Below are positions 8,769 through 17,917 of a DNA stretch of 64,000 nt, piece after piece. Within the stretch, counting starts at the first letter, position 1; each line of letters starts with the position of its first letter. This stretch comes from Candidatus Enterococcus ferrettii. Its GTDB lineage: Bacteria; Bacillota; Bacilli; Lactobacillales; Enterococcaceae. The notes under the pieces are model-generated. The model made no database searches. It was not told the DNA's origin and saw nothing but the letters and a program-made list of their open reading frames with translations. Location of the stretch: NCBI RefSeq assembly GCF_017377655.1, contig NZ_JAFREL010000060.1, positions 3,373 to 67,372 on the forward strand, in the 5' to 3' direction. A program made the translations under genes and the position numbers.

Positions 8769-11372
8769 ATGGCAAAAGCGGTTGAGAAAGAAATAAAAGA
8801 CACGATCAATGTTGAGCAAATGATTGATGAGATGGCAACGAAGGCCAATGTAGCATTAGATGTAATGGCTGATTTCGATCAAGAAAAAGTTGACCATATC
8901 GTTCATGAAATGGCAATGGCAGCACTAGATAAACACATGATGTTGGCAAAAATGGCAGTTGAAGAAACTGGCCGTGGAATTGTCGAAGATAAAGCGATCA
9001 AAAACATGTACGCTTCTGAGTATATTTGGAACAGCATTAAACATGATAAAACCGTTGGTATTATTGGCGAAGACAAACAAAGAGGTTTGATCGAAGTCGC
9101 TGGACCTGTTGGCGTTATCTGTGGAGTTGTACCAACAACCAACCCAACTTCAACAACTATTTTTAAAGCAATGATTGCTTTAAAAACAGCAAACCCAATC
9201 GTATTCTCATTCCATCCATCTGCACAAAAATGTTCGGTGGAAGCTGCACGTATTGTTCGTGACGCTGCAATTGCTGCTGGAGCTCCTGAAAACTGTATCC
9301 AATGGATTGAAACACCATCAATTGAGGCAACTCAAGGTTTGATGAATCATCCAGGCGTAGCGATCGTATTAGCAACTGGTGGACCAGGCATGGTTAAATC
9401 TGCTTACTCTACTGGTAAACCTGCTCTAGGTGTAGGTGCTGGTAACGCTCCTGCATATATCGAAAAAACTGCAAAAATCAAACGTGCAGTGAATGACTTG
9501 TTTGTATCAAAAACTTTTGATAACGGCATGATTTGTGCTTCTGAGCAAGGAATCATCGTTGACAAAGAAATTTACGACGAAGTGAAGAGAGAATTCGAAG
9601 CTCACCAAGCATACGTTGTTAAGAAAAATGAATTGAAAAAATTAGAAGATGCTGTAATGAACGAAGGCAAGTATGCTGTTAACCCAGCAATTGTTGGACA
9701 TTCAGCTATCGATATCGCTCAACGTGCGGGTATCAAAGTTCCTGAGGGTACTAAGATGCTGATTGCAGAAATCGACGGCGTTGGTGCAGAATATCCATTA
9801 TCTCGTGAAAAACTTTCTCCAGTATTAGCAATGGTTAAAGCAAACAGCCAAGCAGAAGCATTAGACATGTGTCAAGGTATGTTGGAATTAGGCGGACTAG
9901 GACATACTGCAGTTATTCATACAGAAGATGAAGCTTTGCAAGTGAAATTTGGATTACGTATGAAAGCTTGCCGTATCTTGGTTAACACACCATCTGCTGA
10001 AGGTGGTATCGGTGATATCTACAACGAAATGATTCCATCATTGACTCTTGGTTGTGGTTCATACGGTAAGAACTCTGTATCTAAGAACGTATCTGCTATT
10101 AACTTAATCAATGTTAAAACTATAGCGAAACGGAGAAATAATATGCAATGGTTTAAATTACCACCAAAAATCTTCTTTGAAAAGAACTCATTATTGTATC
10201 TAACTAAGATGCAAGATGTTGAACGCGTTATGTTGGTTTGTGACCCAGGTATGGTTCAATTTGGTTATGCTGACATCGTTCGTGAAGTATTAGGCCGTCG
10301 TAAAAATGATGTGAAGGTTGAAGTATTCTCAGATGTTGAGCCTAACCCTTCAACTAACACAGTTTATAAAGGTCTAGAAATGTTCAACGAATTCCAACCT
10401 GATACGGTAATTGCATTAGGTGGTGGATCTGCGATGGACGCGGCGAAAGGTATGTGGATGTTCTTTGAACACCCAGACACTTCATTCTTCGGCGCGAAAC
10501 AAAAATTCTTGGATATCCGCAAACGTACTTACAAGATTGCTGATCCTAAGAAAACACAATTTGTATGTATTCCAACTACTTCTGGTACTGGTTCTGAGGT
10601 TACTCCGTTTGCCGTTATCACAGATAGCGATACTCACGTGAAATACCCATTAGCTGACTATGCATTGACACCAGATGTAGCGATTGTTGACCCTCAATTT
10701 GTTATGACTGTGCCACCTTCAGTAACTGCTGACACTGGTATGGACGTATTAACGCACGCAATCGAGTCTTATGTATCTGTAATGGCATCTGACTACACAC
10801 GTGGATTGAGCTTGCAAGCAATCAAGATTGTCTTTGAAAACCTTGAAAATTCAGTAAAAACTGCTGATCCAGAAGCTCGGGAAAAAATGCATAACGCATC
10901 AGCTATGGCTGGTATGGCATTCGCCAACGCTTTCTTAGGAATTTGTCACTCAATCGCTCATAAGATTGGTGGAGAATATGGCATTCCTCACGGACGTACA
11001 AACGCAATTCTATTGCCTCATATCATCCGTTACAATGCGAAGGATCCACAAAAACATGCAATGTTCCCTAAATATGACTACTTCCGTGCGGATACAGACT
11101 ATGCTGATATCGCTAAATTCTTAGGTCTTAAGGGTAACACAACTGCTGAATTGGTTGATGCATTGATCGAAGCAGTCTACAACTTAGGTACAACTGTAGG
11201 AATCGACATGAACTTGAAAGCACAAGGCGTGACTCAAGAAGTTCTAGATACTACAGTGGATCGTATGGCTGAATTAGCTTACGAAGACCAATGTACAACT
11301 GCTAATCCTAAAGAGCCTTTAATCAGCGAGCTGAAACAAATTATCGTTACAGCTTACGATTATAAAGCTTAG
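8769..11372 (+). CDS. adhE: Bifunctional acetaldehyde/alcohol dehydrogenase, copy 2
   Basis: An 867-residue AdhE with an AGGAGG ribosome binding site. The N-terminal aldehyde dehydrogenase carries GGPGMVKSAYS and the catalytic Cys in GMICASEQ. The C-terminal iron-dependent alcohol dehydrogenase carries [22 protein letters not shown] and the histidine ligands in [20 protein letters not shown]. Reaction: acetyl-CoA plus two NADH to ethanol and CoA. Its codon use is markedly more biased toward common A/T-ending codons than copy 1, as expected for a highly expressed fermentation gene. The tgt-yajC-adhE order matches what I know of E. faecalis, so this is probably the ancestral copy. Its Rex-like promoter differs from the cre-bearing upstream region of copy 1. 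Confidence 0.97.
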   Translation: MAKAVEKEIKDTINVEQMIDEMATKANVALDVMADFDQEKVDHIVHEMAMAALDKHMMLAKMAVEETGRGIVEDKAIKNMYASEYIWNSIKHDKTVGIIGEDKQRGLIEVAGPVGVICGVVPTTNPTSTTIFKAMIALKTANPIVFSFHPSAQKCSVEAARIVRDAAIAAGAPENCIQWIETPSIEATQGLMNHPGVAIVLATGGPGMVKSAYSTGKPALGVGAGNAPAYIEKTAKIKRAVNDLFVSKTFDNGMICASEQGIIVDKEIYDEVKREFEAHQAYVVKKNELKKLEDAVMNEGKYAVNPAIVGHSAIDIAQRAGIKVPEGTKMLIAEIDGVGAEYPLSREKLSPVLAMVKANSQAEALDMCQGMLELGGLGHTAVIHTEDEALQVKFGLRMKACRILVNTPSAEGGIGDIYNEMIPSLTLGCGSYGKNSVSKNVSAINLINVKTIAKRRNNMQWFKLPPKIFFEKNSLLYLTKMQDVERVMLVCDPGMVQFGYADIVREVLGRRKNDVKVEVFSDVEPNPSTNTVYKGLEMFNEFQPDTVIALGGGSAMDAAKGMWMFFEHPDTSFFGAKQKFLDIRKRTYKIADPKKTQFVCIPTTSGTGSEVTPFAVITDSDTHVKYPLADYALTPDVAIVDPQFVMTVPPSVTADTGMDVLTHAIESYVSVMASDYTRGLSLQAIKIVFENLENSVKTADPEAREKMHNASAMAGMAFANAFLGICHSIAHKIGGEYGIPHGRTNAILLPHIIRYNAKDPQKHAMFPKYDYFRADTDYADIAKFLGLKGNTTAELVDALIEAVYNLGTTVGIDMNLKAQGVTQEVLDTTVDRMAELAYEDQCTTANPKEPLISELKQIIVTAYDYKA

Positions 11373-11386
11373 TTAGACTATAATTA

Positions 11387-11416
11387 AGAGCCTCCCGCGT
11401 GGGGGTTCTTTTTTTA
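11387..11416 (+). terminator. Terminator of adhE copy 2
   Basis: GAGCCTCCC and TGGGGGTTC form a GC-rich hairpin (with G-U pairs) around a GCG loop, followed by seven T residues. Confidence 0.85.
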
Positions 11417-11478
11417 CTTTTGAACAGAGATACAATGGAAAATTAGTATAGCTTAGAAGCCTAATAAATAAGCGCTGA

Positions 11479-11535
11479 AATCGAAGGGAGTTCTAATTTG
11501 TTTCTTTATTTTTTTAAAATTTGAACTCTTCGATT
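11479..11535. repeat. Imperfect inverted repeat before the hypothetical gene
   Basis: TCGAAGGGAGTTC (from 11481) pairs with GAACTCTTCGA (about 11523-11533), with one bulge, around a T-rich loop. It lies 60 nt upstream of the next gene and may be a leader hairpin or an operator. Confidence 0.4.
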
Positions 11536-11595
11536 GTCCTATTTTATAAAACAAGTTAGACTGGTATTAAGGGAAGAAAAGAGGGAAAAACGCCA

Positions 11596-12090
11596 GTGGA
11601 AAAGCTAACGCGGGAGATAAGTGAACTCAGCCAAACAAACGCAGAATTGGTTTCTTTAGGCGAGTTTTTAACCAGTCAAACCTATTTAATGAATAAAAAG
11701 GCCGCCCAAATCTTTATTTTGGATTTAAGAGATTATGTGGAGGCATTAGAGATAATTACTAACCTAGTACCAGCAGAGGATAGTTTGCAACAAGAGCCAA
11801 GGAAAATCAACAGTCTGCTGACGCGAGAATATGAACTTATTAAATTAATTCAAAGAGATTTTCAGCGTTTATTGAAGGCTCAAGGCGAAAAACTAAACTT
11901 GTTCGATTTAAATGCAGAGCAAATTGCTCATATCATGGAGCAGCTGGAGCAGCTGCACATTTTAAACCAATTCCTTTTGCAGGATAATTTGGTTTTTCAA
12001 ACAATGATTAGTACCAACGAAACAGCTGCGGGTAATATTCGAGTAGGAACAAAGAAAAGCTTTTGGCAGCGATTGCTGGGTAAAAAGTAG
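11596..12090 (+). CDS. Hypothetical protein, predicted helical
   Basis: 164 residues, starting with GTG after a purine-rich GAGGGAAAAA site. I do not recognise the family. It is rich in Leu, Glu and Gln with heptad-like spacing (for example EQIAHIMEQLEQLHILNQFL near residues 115-135), suggesting a helical bundle or coiled coil. There is no signal peptide or membrane segment, and the tail is basic (KKSFWQRLLGKK). Only 9 nt separate it from the racemase gene, so the two are probably co-transcribed. The helical, basic-tailed design could mean an adaptor or nucleoid-associated role, but nothing in the sequence proves one. Confidence 0.75.
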   Translation: MEKLTREISELSQTNAELVSLGEFLTSQTYLMNKKAAQIFILDLRDYVEALEIITNLVPAEDSLQQEPRKINSLLTREYELIKLIQRDFQRLLKAQGEKLNLFDLNAEQIAHIMEQLEQLHILNQFLLQDNLVFQTMISTNETAAGNIRVGTKKSFWQRLLGKK

Positions 12091-12099
12091 GAGGAAGAT

Positions 12100-12792
12100 A
12101 TGAAGACGATCGGGTTGTTAGGCGGTATGAGCTGGGAAAGTACCGTGTCTTACTATACATTAATTAATCAAGGAGTTCAGGCTGAATTAGGGGGTCTGCA
12201 TTCAGCTAAAATTCTCTTAGGCAGCGTCGATTTTCAAGAAATTGAGACCTGTCAGGCTCAAGGAGAGTGGCAGAAAAGCGGCGAGATATTGGCTGGCTAT
12301 GCTAAAGGATTGGAAGCAGCAGGAGCTGACTTCCTGTTAATCTGCACCAATACGATGCATAAGGTGGCGTCGCAAATTCAGCAGCAGTTGACCATTCCTA
12401 TTTTGCATATAGCAGATGCAACTATCGATCAGCTGCAGCTTGAAGGAATTACGAAAGTTGGGTTATTAGGTACGAAGTATACCATGACTCAAGATTTTTA
12501 TAAGGAACGAATCGTTGATCAAGGAATCGAAGTTTTGATTCCGGATGAAGAAGCAATTGAGCTGGTGAATACCGTGATTTTTGAGGAGCTTTGTTTAGGG
12601 ACAACTAATGAAGCTTCGAAGCAGGAATACTTGGCAGTAATTGAACAGCTGAAGGCTGAAGGAGCTCAAGGGATTATTTTAGGCTGTACAGAGATTGGTT
12701 TGTTGATTCAGCAGACCGATGTGGACATCCCATTGTTCGACACAACCGAAATCCATTGTGCAGTTGCGGTGAAGAAAGCTTTAGCAGAATAA
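12100..12792 (+). CDS. Aspartate/glutamate racemase family protein
   Basis: 230 residues with the family's paired catalytic cysteines: the first in LLICTNTMHK (about residue 84) and the second in LGCTEIGLL (about residue 193), about one per half of the pseudo-symmetric fold. The N-terminus KTIGLLGGMSWEST is typical of the RacD/YgeA subgroup rather than of glutamate racemase MurI. It probably racemises aspartate or another amino acid in the cytoplasm, supplying D-Asp; enterococcal cell walls of the E. faecium type use D-Asx cross-bridges, but whether this gene serves them is not visible here. The AGGAGG site is 6 nt before the ATG. Confidence 0.9.
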   Translation: MKTIGLLGGMSWESTVSYYTLINQGVQAELGGLHSAKILLGSVDFQEIETCQAQGEWQKSGEILAGYAKGLEAAGADFLLICTNTMHKVASQIQQQLTIPILHIADATIDQLQLEGITKVGLLGTKYTMTQDFYKERIVDQGIEVLIPDEEAIELVNTVIFEELCLGTTNEASKQEYLAVIEQLKAEGAQGIILGCTEIGLLIQQTDVDIPLFDTTEIHCAVAVKKALAE

Positions 12793-12796
12793 AATA

Positions 12797-12842
12797 AAGA
12801 CGAAAGACTCAGGAACGAATCCTAAAGTCTTTCGTCTTTTTT
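12797..12842. terminator. Bidirectional terminator between racemase and fni
   Basis: AAGACGAAAGACT (12797-12809) pairs perfectly with AGTCTTTCGTCTT (12826-12838), with T-rich flanks on both strands. It serves the two convergent operons. Confidence 0.88.
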
Positions 12843-13884
12843 AGCGTGCAGCTAAGTTGTAGAGGTTAATACCGCGAAGCTCTGCCCATTCTTTGGGTGC
12901 TCCAGTAATGATCAATTGATTCTTTTGAACGTCTCTGGTAGTTGCTTTGCCGGTTAAGGCATAGAGTAGACGCAGCTGCGCTTTCCAATCTTCTACCAGT
13001 TTAATCGTTGCATCAACACCCTCTGACATCACGGTGTTCAGAATCGTACCAGAGATACCTACGGCGTTAGCTCCTAAGCTAACAGCTTTAAAGATATCAA
13101 AGGCATTGCGGATACCGCCAGAAGCCAGCATGGTCAAATCATCCATAAAAGGCTGAGCTTCCAGTAAAGAAATTACGGTAGATTGACCCCAATCATTTAG
13201 GTAGGATAATTCGCGCTCCTTACGACGAGAGTTTTCAATCTGGGTAAAGCTGGTGCCGCCGCGACCAGAAACATCGACTGCTTGAACGCCTAAATCCAAT
13301 AGCTTCTGGATTGTTTCCTGAGCCATACCAAAACCAACTTCTTTGACAATGACCGGCACTGAAACGGCATCAATCGTATCACGAATATTGGACTCCCATA
13401 GTTCAAAATCATGTTCCCCCTCAGGCATCACTAATTCCTGCGGTACATTCAAATGGATTTGCAAACCATCAGCATCCAAGAGGTCAATCATTTTTTGTGC
13501 GTCCTCAGCTGTTCGACCAGCACCCATATTAGCAAGCAGTAGACCTTGAGGGTTTTCCTCTCGCACAATAGTATAGGAATCAGCGACTGATGGATCTTTC
13601 AAGGCAGCAGATACTGAACCAGTTGCCATCATTAAGCCTGTTGCTTTAGCAACCATTGCCAGCTGCTGGTTAAAAACCTTAGTTTTTTCACTACCGCCAG
13701 TCATAGCATTAATGTAAAACGGTACTTCCAAGTTAAGTCCATTGATGGAAGTTGTTAAATCAATCTGATCATCGGAAATCGAAACCATTGACTGATGGAC
13801 GAAAGATACCGCATCGAAGTCATTTTCCTTAGGGTTTTGCTGCTGTGCTTTCGCCAGCAACAGATGTTCATCTTTGCGATTCAT
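12841..13884 (-). CDS. fni: Type 2 isopentenyl-diphosphate isomerase
   Basis: 347 residues, the FMN/NADPH-dependent IDI-2 type. Motifs seen: N-terminal RKDEHLLLA, MTGGS, the Asn/Gln-rich substrate site QIHLNVPQE, VKEVGFG and the flavin-phosphate loop GRGGTSFTQIE. It interconverts isopentenyl and dimethylallyl diphosphate, the last step needed to use the mevalonate pathway. It is the distal gene of the mvk-mvaD-mvaK2-fni operon and overlaps mvaK2 by 17 nt, so translation is coupled. Confidence 0.96.
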   Translation of the reverse strand: MNRKDEHLLLAKAQQQNPKENDFDAVSFVHQSMVSISDDQIDLTTSINGLNLEVPFYINAMTGGSEKTKVFNQQLAMVAKATGLMMATGSVSAALKDPSVADSYTIVREENPQGLLLANMGAGRTAEDAQKMIDLLDADGLQIHLNVPQELVMPEGEHDFELWESNIRDTIDAVSVPVIVKEVGFGMAQETIQKLLDLGVQAVDVSGRGGTSFTQIENSRRKERELSYLNDWGQSTVISLLEAQPFMDDLTMLASGGIRNAFDIFKAVSLGANAVGISGTILNTVMSEGVDATIKLVEDWKAQLRLLYALTGKATTRDVQKNQLIITGAPKEWAELRGINLYNLAAR

Positions 13885-14965
13885 CGGTGTTTTCCTCCGT
13901 TAAGTGGTAGACATGCAAGGGCAGCGGGGTGATTCCAGCTTTCTCCCATGAGCTCATCAAAGGTAGAATTCCAGCTTTTTTATCAACGATCACAATTCCA
14001 CAATCGCCACCGCCAGCACCGGAAGACTTGGCCGCTCCTTCGTACTGTTCAGCTAAATCATTCAAGACCTTTAACTGTTGTGTTTCAATTGATACGTTAC
14101 TAAACGTTGTTAATTGGTTAAGCAATTCGCGATTTTTTCGAATCATTGCTTGAATTTCGGCTACGTTTTCCTGCTTAAAGCCTTCAATCATTTGATCCAC
14201 ACAGGCTTTACTATCCGCTAGAAATTGTTTATAGGCTCCAGCCTTTTCTTCTCTTGATTGATGAACCTGATCCACCAAATCAGAAGTAGAGGCCGGACTG
14301 CCAGTCCAACCAATCAACAGACGCAAATCATCGGGTGCCTTCAAAGGTTCAATTCGCAGACTAGGCCAATCGCTCTCTACAATAGTTGATAAGGCTTCAT
14401 GTTCCAGCTTTTCCAGCAACCAATCATGGTCAAAGGTTGAAAAAGCCAACCAGCCACCATAACAGCTGGCTGCAATATCACCGCAGGAGCCGTTGCCTTG
14501 TACATTTAAATGAGCCAAGGTAGCCAGCTTGAACAGCTCCAACTGGGAAAGCTGCAGATCATAAAAGATGTTTAACGCTTTAACTGTGGCTACGGTTACG
14601 GCTCCGCTAGAGCCTAAACCGTATTTTCGCCCATTGGAATTGTCTAATTCACTGGTCACTTTTAAATCAAAGAAAGCTAGTTCTTTCCCTTTTTCTTGAG
14701 CATAGCGTTCGGTAAAATGAATGGCTGCTAAGATGTAGTGAAAGGGATTGTCCCGAATATCTAACACTAATTCATTGTTTCGTCGGGTCCACCGAATAGG
14801 CAGATCACTGTATTGAGCGGATTGAATACTGCCAATTCTTTTAGCAGCATCAATAGAGACATTAATGAATTGGTCAATTGCAACAATAATAGCCGGATGA
14901 CCAGCTTCGACTACGGCATATTCACCGGCAATATATAATTTACCAGGAGCTGAAACTTCAATCAT
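13868..14965 (-). CDS. mvaK2: Phosphomevalonate kinase
   Basis: 365 residues of the GHMP kinase superfamily. The N-terminal APGKLYIAGEYAVV, the ATP-binding GLGSSGAVTVAT and the C-terminal KSSGAGGGDCGIV motifs are all present. It converts 5-phosphomevalonate to 5-diphosphomevalonate with ATP. It overlaps both neighbours (4 nt with mvaD, 17 nt with fni). Confidence 0.96.
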   Translation of the reverse strand: MIEVSAPGKLYIAGEYAVVEAGHPAIIVAIDQFINVSIDAAKRIGSIQSAQYSDLPIRWTRRNNELVLDIRDNPFHYILAAIHFTERYAQEKGKELAFFDLKVTSELDNSNGRKYGLGSSGAVTVATVKALNIFYDLQLSQLELFKLATLAHLNVQGNGSCGDIAASCYGGWLAFSTFDHDWLLEKLEHEALSTIVESDWPSLRIEPLKAPDDLRLLIGWTGSPASTSDLVDQVHQSREEKAGAYKQFLADSKACVDQMIEGFKQENVAEIQAMIRKNRELLNQLTTFSNVSIETQQLKVLNDLAEQYEGAAKSSGAGGGDCGIVIVDKKAGILPLMSSWEKAGITPLPLHVYHLTEENTDESQR

Positions 14966-15954
14966 GCTTCTACTTCCTTCGTCATTATTTTGATCCCTGG
15001 CCCAGCATGAGCAGCGATCAATTGGTCCGCTGAAAAATGTTCTTGCAGCTTGCTTAACACAGTAGATTCATTTTTTTTCTCAACAAGAATCTTTACATTA
15101 GGTCCAGCATCAAGTGTAAAGTAGCAAGCTAAACCTTCATTACGAAATTGACGAACAAGGGCCATTGCCCGCATACTTTCAGCCGACCAGTAGGTAAATG
15201 GGGGCACGGCTGCTAAGGTGGTACCATGCATCTTCAGAGCACTAGCTTCAGTGACTTCGCCCAGTGATTGGAAATCTTTGTTGGCAATGGCTGTTCGTGC
15301 TTTGGCTAAATCTTGAGGAACGGTAGCCAACCAACCATCGTAAAACGCAGAGGTTTCAACAGTTCGTTGCATGCCATCACGACTGGAGACATCTTTTTGC
15401 TGATCATTTACTACCACAAAGATCATGCTTAGCTCCTCTTCAAAGCCGTTTGATGGAATTGGTACAGCATACGAGCTGTCATCTGAATCTCCTTTTTCCC
15501 ACTCCGCAAAGCCGCCATAAATACTTCGGCAGGCGGAGCCTGAACCGCGACGAGCCAAGCGTGACAGCTCTTTTTCCTCTAAAGGTAATCCTAGCGCAGC
15601 GCTGGCAGCGCCGGCTAAAGCCGCTAAACCGCTCGCTGAAGAAGCCAGACCAGCTGCTGTTGGGACAAAATTCTGGCTGTCCACCTTGGCAAATAGCTGA
15701 CTTTGCGCTTTCTCTCTAATTAGATCCAAAAAACGACTCACTTTAACTGTAGTTTCTCTGTCTTGTAAGTGATTATCTAAATAAAACTGATCCTCAGAAA
15801 ATGTTGAGGAAAAGGTAACCGATGTCTCTGTGTAGAAAGCATCCAGTGTCAATGACAAGCTATTGTTCATGGGTAAAATCAGCTGCTGATCCGCTTTTCC
15901 CCAATATTTAATCAACGCGATGTTTGTGTAAGCTCGCGCGTGACCTTTATACAT
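14962..15954 (-). CDS. mvaD: Diphosphomevalonate decarboxylase
   Basis: 330 residues. The start is taken at the second ATG (15954), because the AGGGG site is only 3 nt from the first ATG (15960) but 9 nt from the second; the resulting N-terminus MYKGHARAYTNIALIKYWGK matches the family pattern. The GHMP motif AAGLASSASGLAAL and the catalytic Asp region TLDAGPNVK are present. It makes isopentenyl diphosphate by ATP-dependent decarboxylation. It overlaps mvk by 8 nt. Confidence 0.96.
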   Translation of the reverse strand: MYKGHARAYTNIALIKYWGKADQQLILPMNNSLSLTLDAFYTETSVTFSSTFSEDQFYLDNHLQDRETTVKVSRFLDLIREKAQSQLFAKVDSQNFVPTAAGLASSASGLAALAGAASAALGLPLEEKELSRLARRGSGSACRSIYGGFAEWEKGDSDDSSYAVPIPSNGFEEELSMIFVVVNDQQKDVSSRDGMQRTVETSAFYDGWLATVPQDLAKARTAIANKDFQSLGEVTEASALKMHGTTLAAVPPFTYWSAESMRAMALVRQFRNEGLACYFTLDAGPNVKILVEKKNESTVLSKLQEHFSADQLIAAHAGPGIKIMTKEVEA

Positions 15955-16891
15955 GTGCATATACCCCTAACCCTTCAATCCACGTATCGCGTGCGCCAGC
16001 ACTCATTAGAATCTGTTGCAATCGACGTCCGCTTTCTTCGTTTTTTGTTAAAGCAATCATGCAACCACCACGACCGCCGCCAGTCAATTTCGCACCCAAC
16101 GCTTGATTGGCTAAGGCAGTTTCAATTAAGTGGTTCAAGGCATAATTACTAGTTCCCAATGCTTGTAAATGTTCCTGTGCTCTTGTCATATAAGCCCCTA
16201 ACAACTCTGGCTGATTAGACAAAATGGCTTGCTGTGCTTGCTTGGTCAGTTGACCCAGCTGTCGAATTCGGCTACCGGTTACTAAACGGTCAACCTCCAT
16301 TAAATGAGCGACGTCCTTTACTGCTTTGCGTGTTTGTCCTTTGTGTCCAGTGTCTGCCACCACTAAGAAGGCGTCCATATTTAACTGGAAAGGTTGGAAA
16401 TCTAAGCCTTTTTGATAAAGCAGCGGTTCCGTACCGCTAATCGTTGCTGCATCAATCCCACTAGGGTTTCCATGAGCTATTTTTTCGGCCTGATTAACGA
16501 ATAACAATATATTTTCTTGATCAGTTGGCAGCTCCAGCCAGTCAAAGAATGCCCGGGTAATAGAGACAGCCACTGCTGCGCTGGACCCCATTCCACGTTC
16601 GGCTGGAACGGTACTCTCAATGGTTACATAAAATGGTTTCTGAATGGCAAATTGACGAACCAGCTGCCACAACAAAACAGTCACATTTCGCATTGAATGG
16701 GGTGCCTTTGCTAAAGGACCGTGATAAAAACTGGATTCAATCCATGATTCATTTCCTTGATGAAATTGGACGGTAGTCGTAATGCCGGTACCAGAAAAAG
16801 GAAAAGCAATTGCGGGTTCCCCGTATACTACCGCATGTTCCCCCATTAAAATGATCTTTCCACTGGCGTGTCCTAAACCGATGTTTTTCAT
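15947..16891 (-). CDS. mvk: Mevalonate kinase
   Basis: 314 residues, GHMP fold: substrate motif SGKIILMGEHAVVYGEP, ATP motif ERGMGSSAAVAVS, and C-terminal LTGGGRGGCMIAL. First gene of the operon, with an AAGGAG ribosome binding site. It phosphorylates mevalonate made by HMG-CoA synthase and reductase, whose genes are not in this window, as expected for enterococci, where mvaE/mvaS lie elsewhere. No convincing promoter was found in the 255-nt gap to the divergent dNK gene on this strand. Confidence 0.96.
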   Translation of the reverse strand: MKNIGLGHASGKIILMGEHAVVYGEPAIAFPFSGTGITTTVQFHQGNESWIESSFYHGPLAKAPHSMRNVTVLLWQLVRQFAIQKPFYVTIESTVPAERGMGSSAAVAVSITRAFFDWLELPTDQENILLFVNQAEKIAHGNPSGIDAATISGTEPLLYQKGLDFQPFQLNMDAFLVVADTGHKGQTRKAVKDVAHLMEVDRLVTGSRIRQLGQLTKQAQQAILSNQPELLGAYMTRAQEHLQALGTSNYALNHLIETALANQALGAKLTGGGRGGCMIALTKNEESGRRLQQILMSAGARDTWIEGLGVYAHV

Positions 16892-17066
16892 TCAAAAAAC
16901 TCCTTTTTATACCCGATACAGAATATTCAGCTCTGTATTCAATCTCTTCTATTTTACTCAGAGAAAACAAACAAGTAAATGAATCCGTTAAAAACTTTTA
17001 TAAACTGAACTTTTTTTTAAACATTCCTTGACAGGCAAATTCTAATATGTTTCAAAGCTTTTTTTA

Positions 17067-17095
17067 TTGACGACACCAGATATTGGGGGTATATT
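17067..17095 (+). promoter_or_regulatory. Predicted promoter of the deoxynucleoside kinase gene
   Basis: TTGACG (17067-17072), 17-nt spacer, TATATT (17090-17095), ending about 50 nt before the start codon. Confidence 0.6.
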
Positions 17096-17147
17096 ATTGA
17101 AGTTGAAGAAAAAACACCATATTTTGTATGAAACGAGTTGGAGGTAA

Positions 17148-17804
17148 ATGAGCGTGATTGTATTAGCCGGTACTATTGGAGCAGGAAAATCCAGTTTGAC
17201 TGCGATGTTGTCAGAACATCTAGGCAGCCAAGCTTTTTATGAATCAATTGAAGACAACGAGGTATTGCCATTATTTTATGCGAATCCAGAACAATATGCC
17301 TTTTTATTGCAAATTTATTTTTTGAATAAGCGGTTCGACAGTATCAAGCAAGCGATGCAGGATGATAATAACGTATTAGATCGTTCTATCTATGAGGATT
17401 CCTTGCTTTTCCATTTAAATGCCGACCTTGGTCGAGCAACTGATACGGAAGTGAAGGTCTATGATGAATTATTGGCCAATATGATGGAAGAGCTGCCTTA
17501 TGCGGCTCACAAGAAACATCCTGATTTATTGGTACACATTCGAGTTTCTTTTGAAACCATGCTGGATCGGATTGAAAAACGTGGTCGGGATTATGAACAA
17601 CTAAGCTTTGATCCAACACTTTATGATTATTATAAAGAACTGAATCATCGCTATGACCAATGGTATGACGATTATAACGAAAGTCCTAAAATCCAAATTG
17701 ATGGTGATAAGCTGAATTTTGTTGAAGATGCTGATGCTCGTGATATTGTTCTACAAATGATCGATGAAAAAATTTCTGAAGTACAAAATATTTCGGTTAT
17801 CTAA
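17148..17804 (+). CDS. Deoxynucleoside kinase (dAK/dGK/dCK family)
   Basis: 218 residues with P-loop GTIGAGKSS at the N-terminus, the ERS-like catalytic motif as DRSIYEDSLLF, and the lid RIEKRGRDYE. The family phosphorylates deoxyadenosine, deoxyguanosine or deoxycytidine in nucleotide salvage. Lactobacillales usually carry two such paralogues as a heterodimer (dAK/dGK); only one is visible here, so the substrate is not settled. The start follows a GGAGGTAA site. A hairpin at 17825-17853 ends the transcript. Confidence 0.92.
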   Translation: MSVIVLAGTIGAGKSSLTAMLSEHLGSQAFYESIEDNEVLPLFYANPEQYAFLLQIYFLNKRFDSIKQAMQDDNNVLDRSIYEDSLLFHLNADLGRATDTEVKVYDELLANMMEELPYAAHKKHPDLLVHIRVSFETMLDRIEKRGRDYEQLSFDPTLYDYYKELNHRYDQWYDDYNESPKIQIDGDKLNFVEDADARDIVLQMIDEKISEVQNISVI

Positions 17805-17824
17805 AATAGTAAAAGCAACTGTCT

Positions 17825-17867
17825 AAAAGAAGCGGGTCAGTACCGCTTCTTTTGGGCATTTTTTTGT
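17825..17867 (+). terminator. Terminator after the deoxynucleoside kinase
   Basis: AAAAGAAGCGG (17825-17835) pairs with CCGCTTCTTTT (17843-17853), followed at a short distance by a T-run (17859-17865). Confidence 0.7.
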
Positions 17868-17894
17868 GCAAACTCTTTGGTGAACCGATATAAT
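17864..17894 (+). promoter_or_regulatory. Possible corA promoter
   Basis: A consensus TATAAT at 17889-17894 with TTGTGC 19 nt upstream. The spacing is long, so the -35 is uncertain. Confidence 0.45.
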
Positions 17895-17917
17895 AGAAAA
17901 GATGAGGAGGAGAATGC

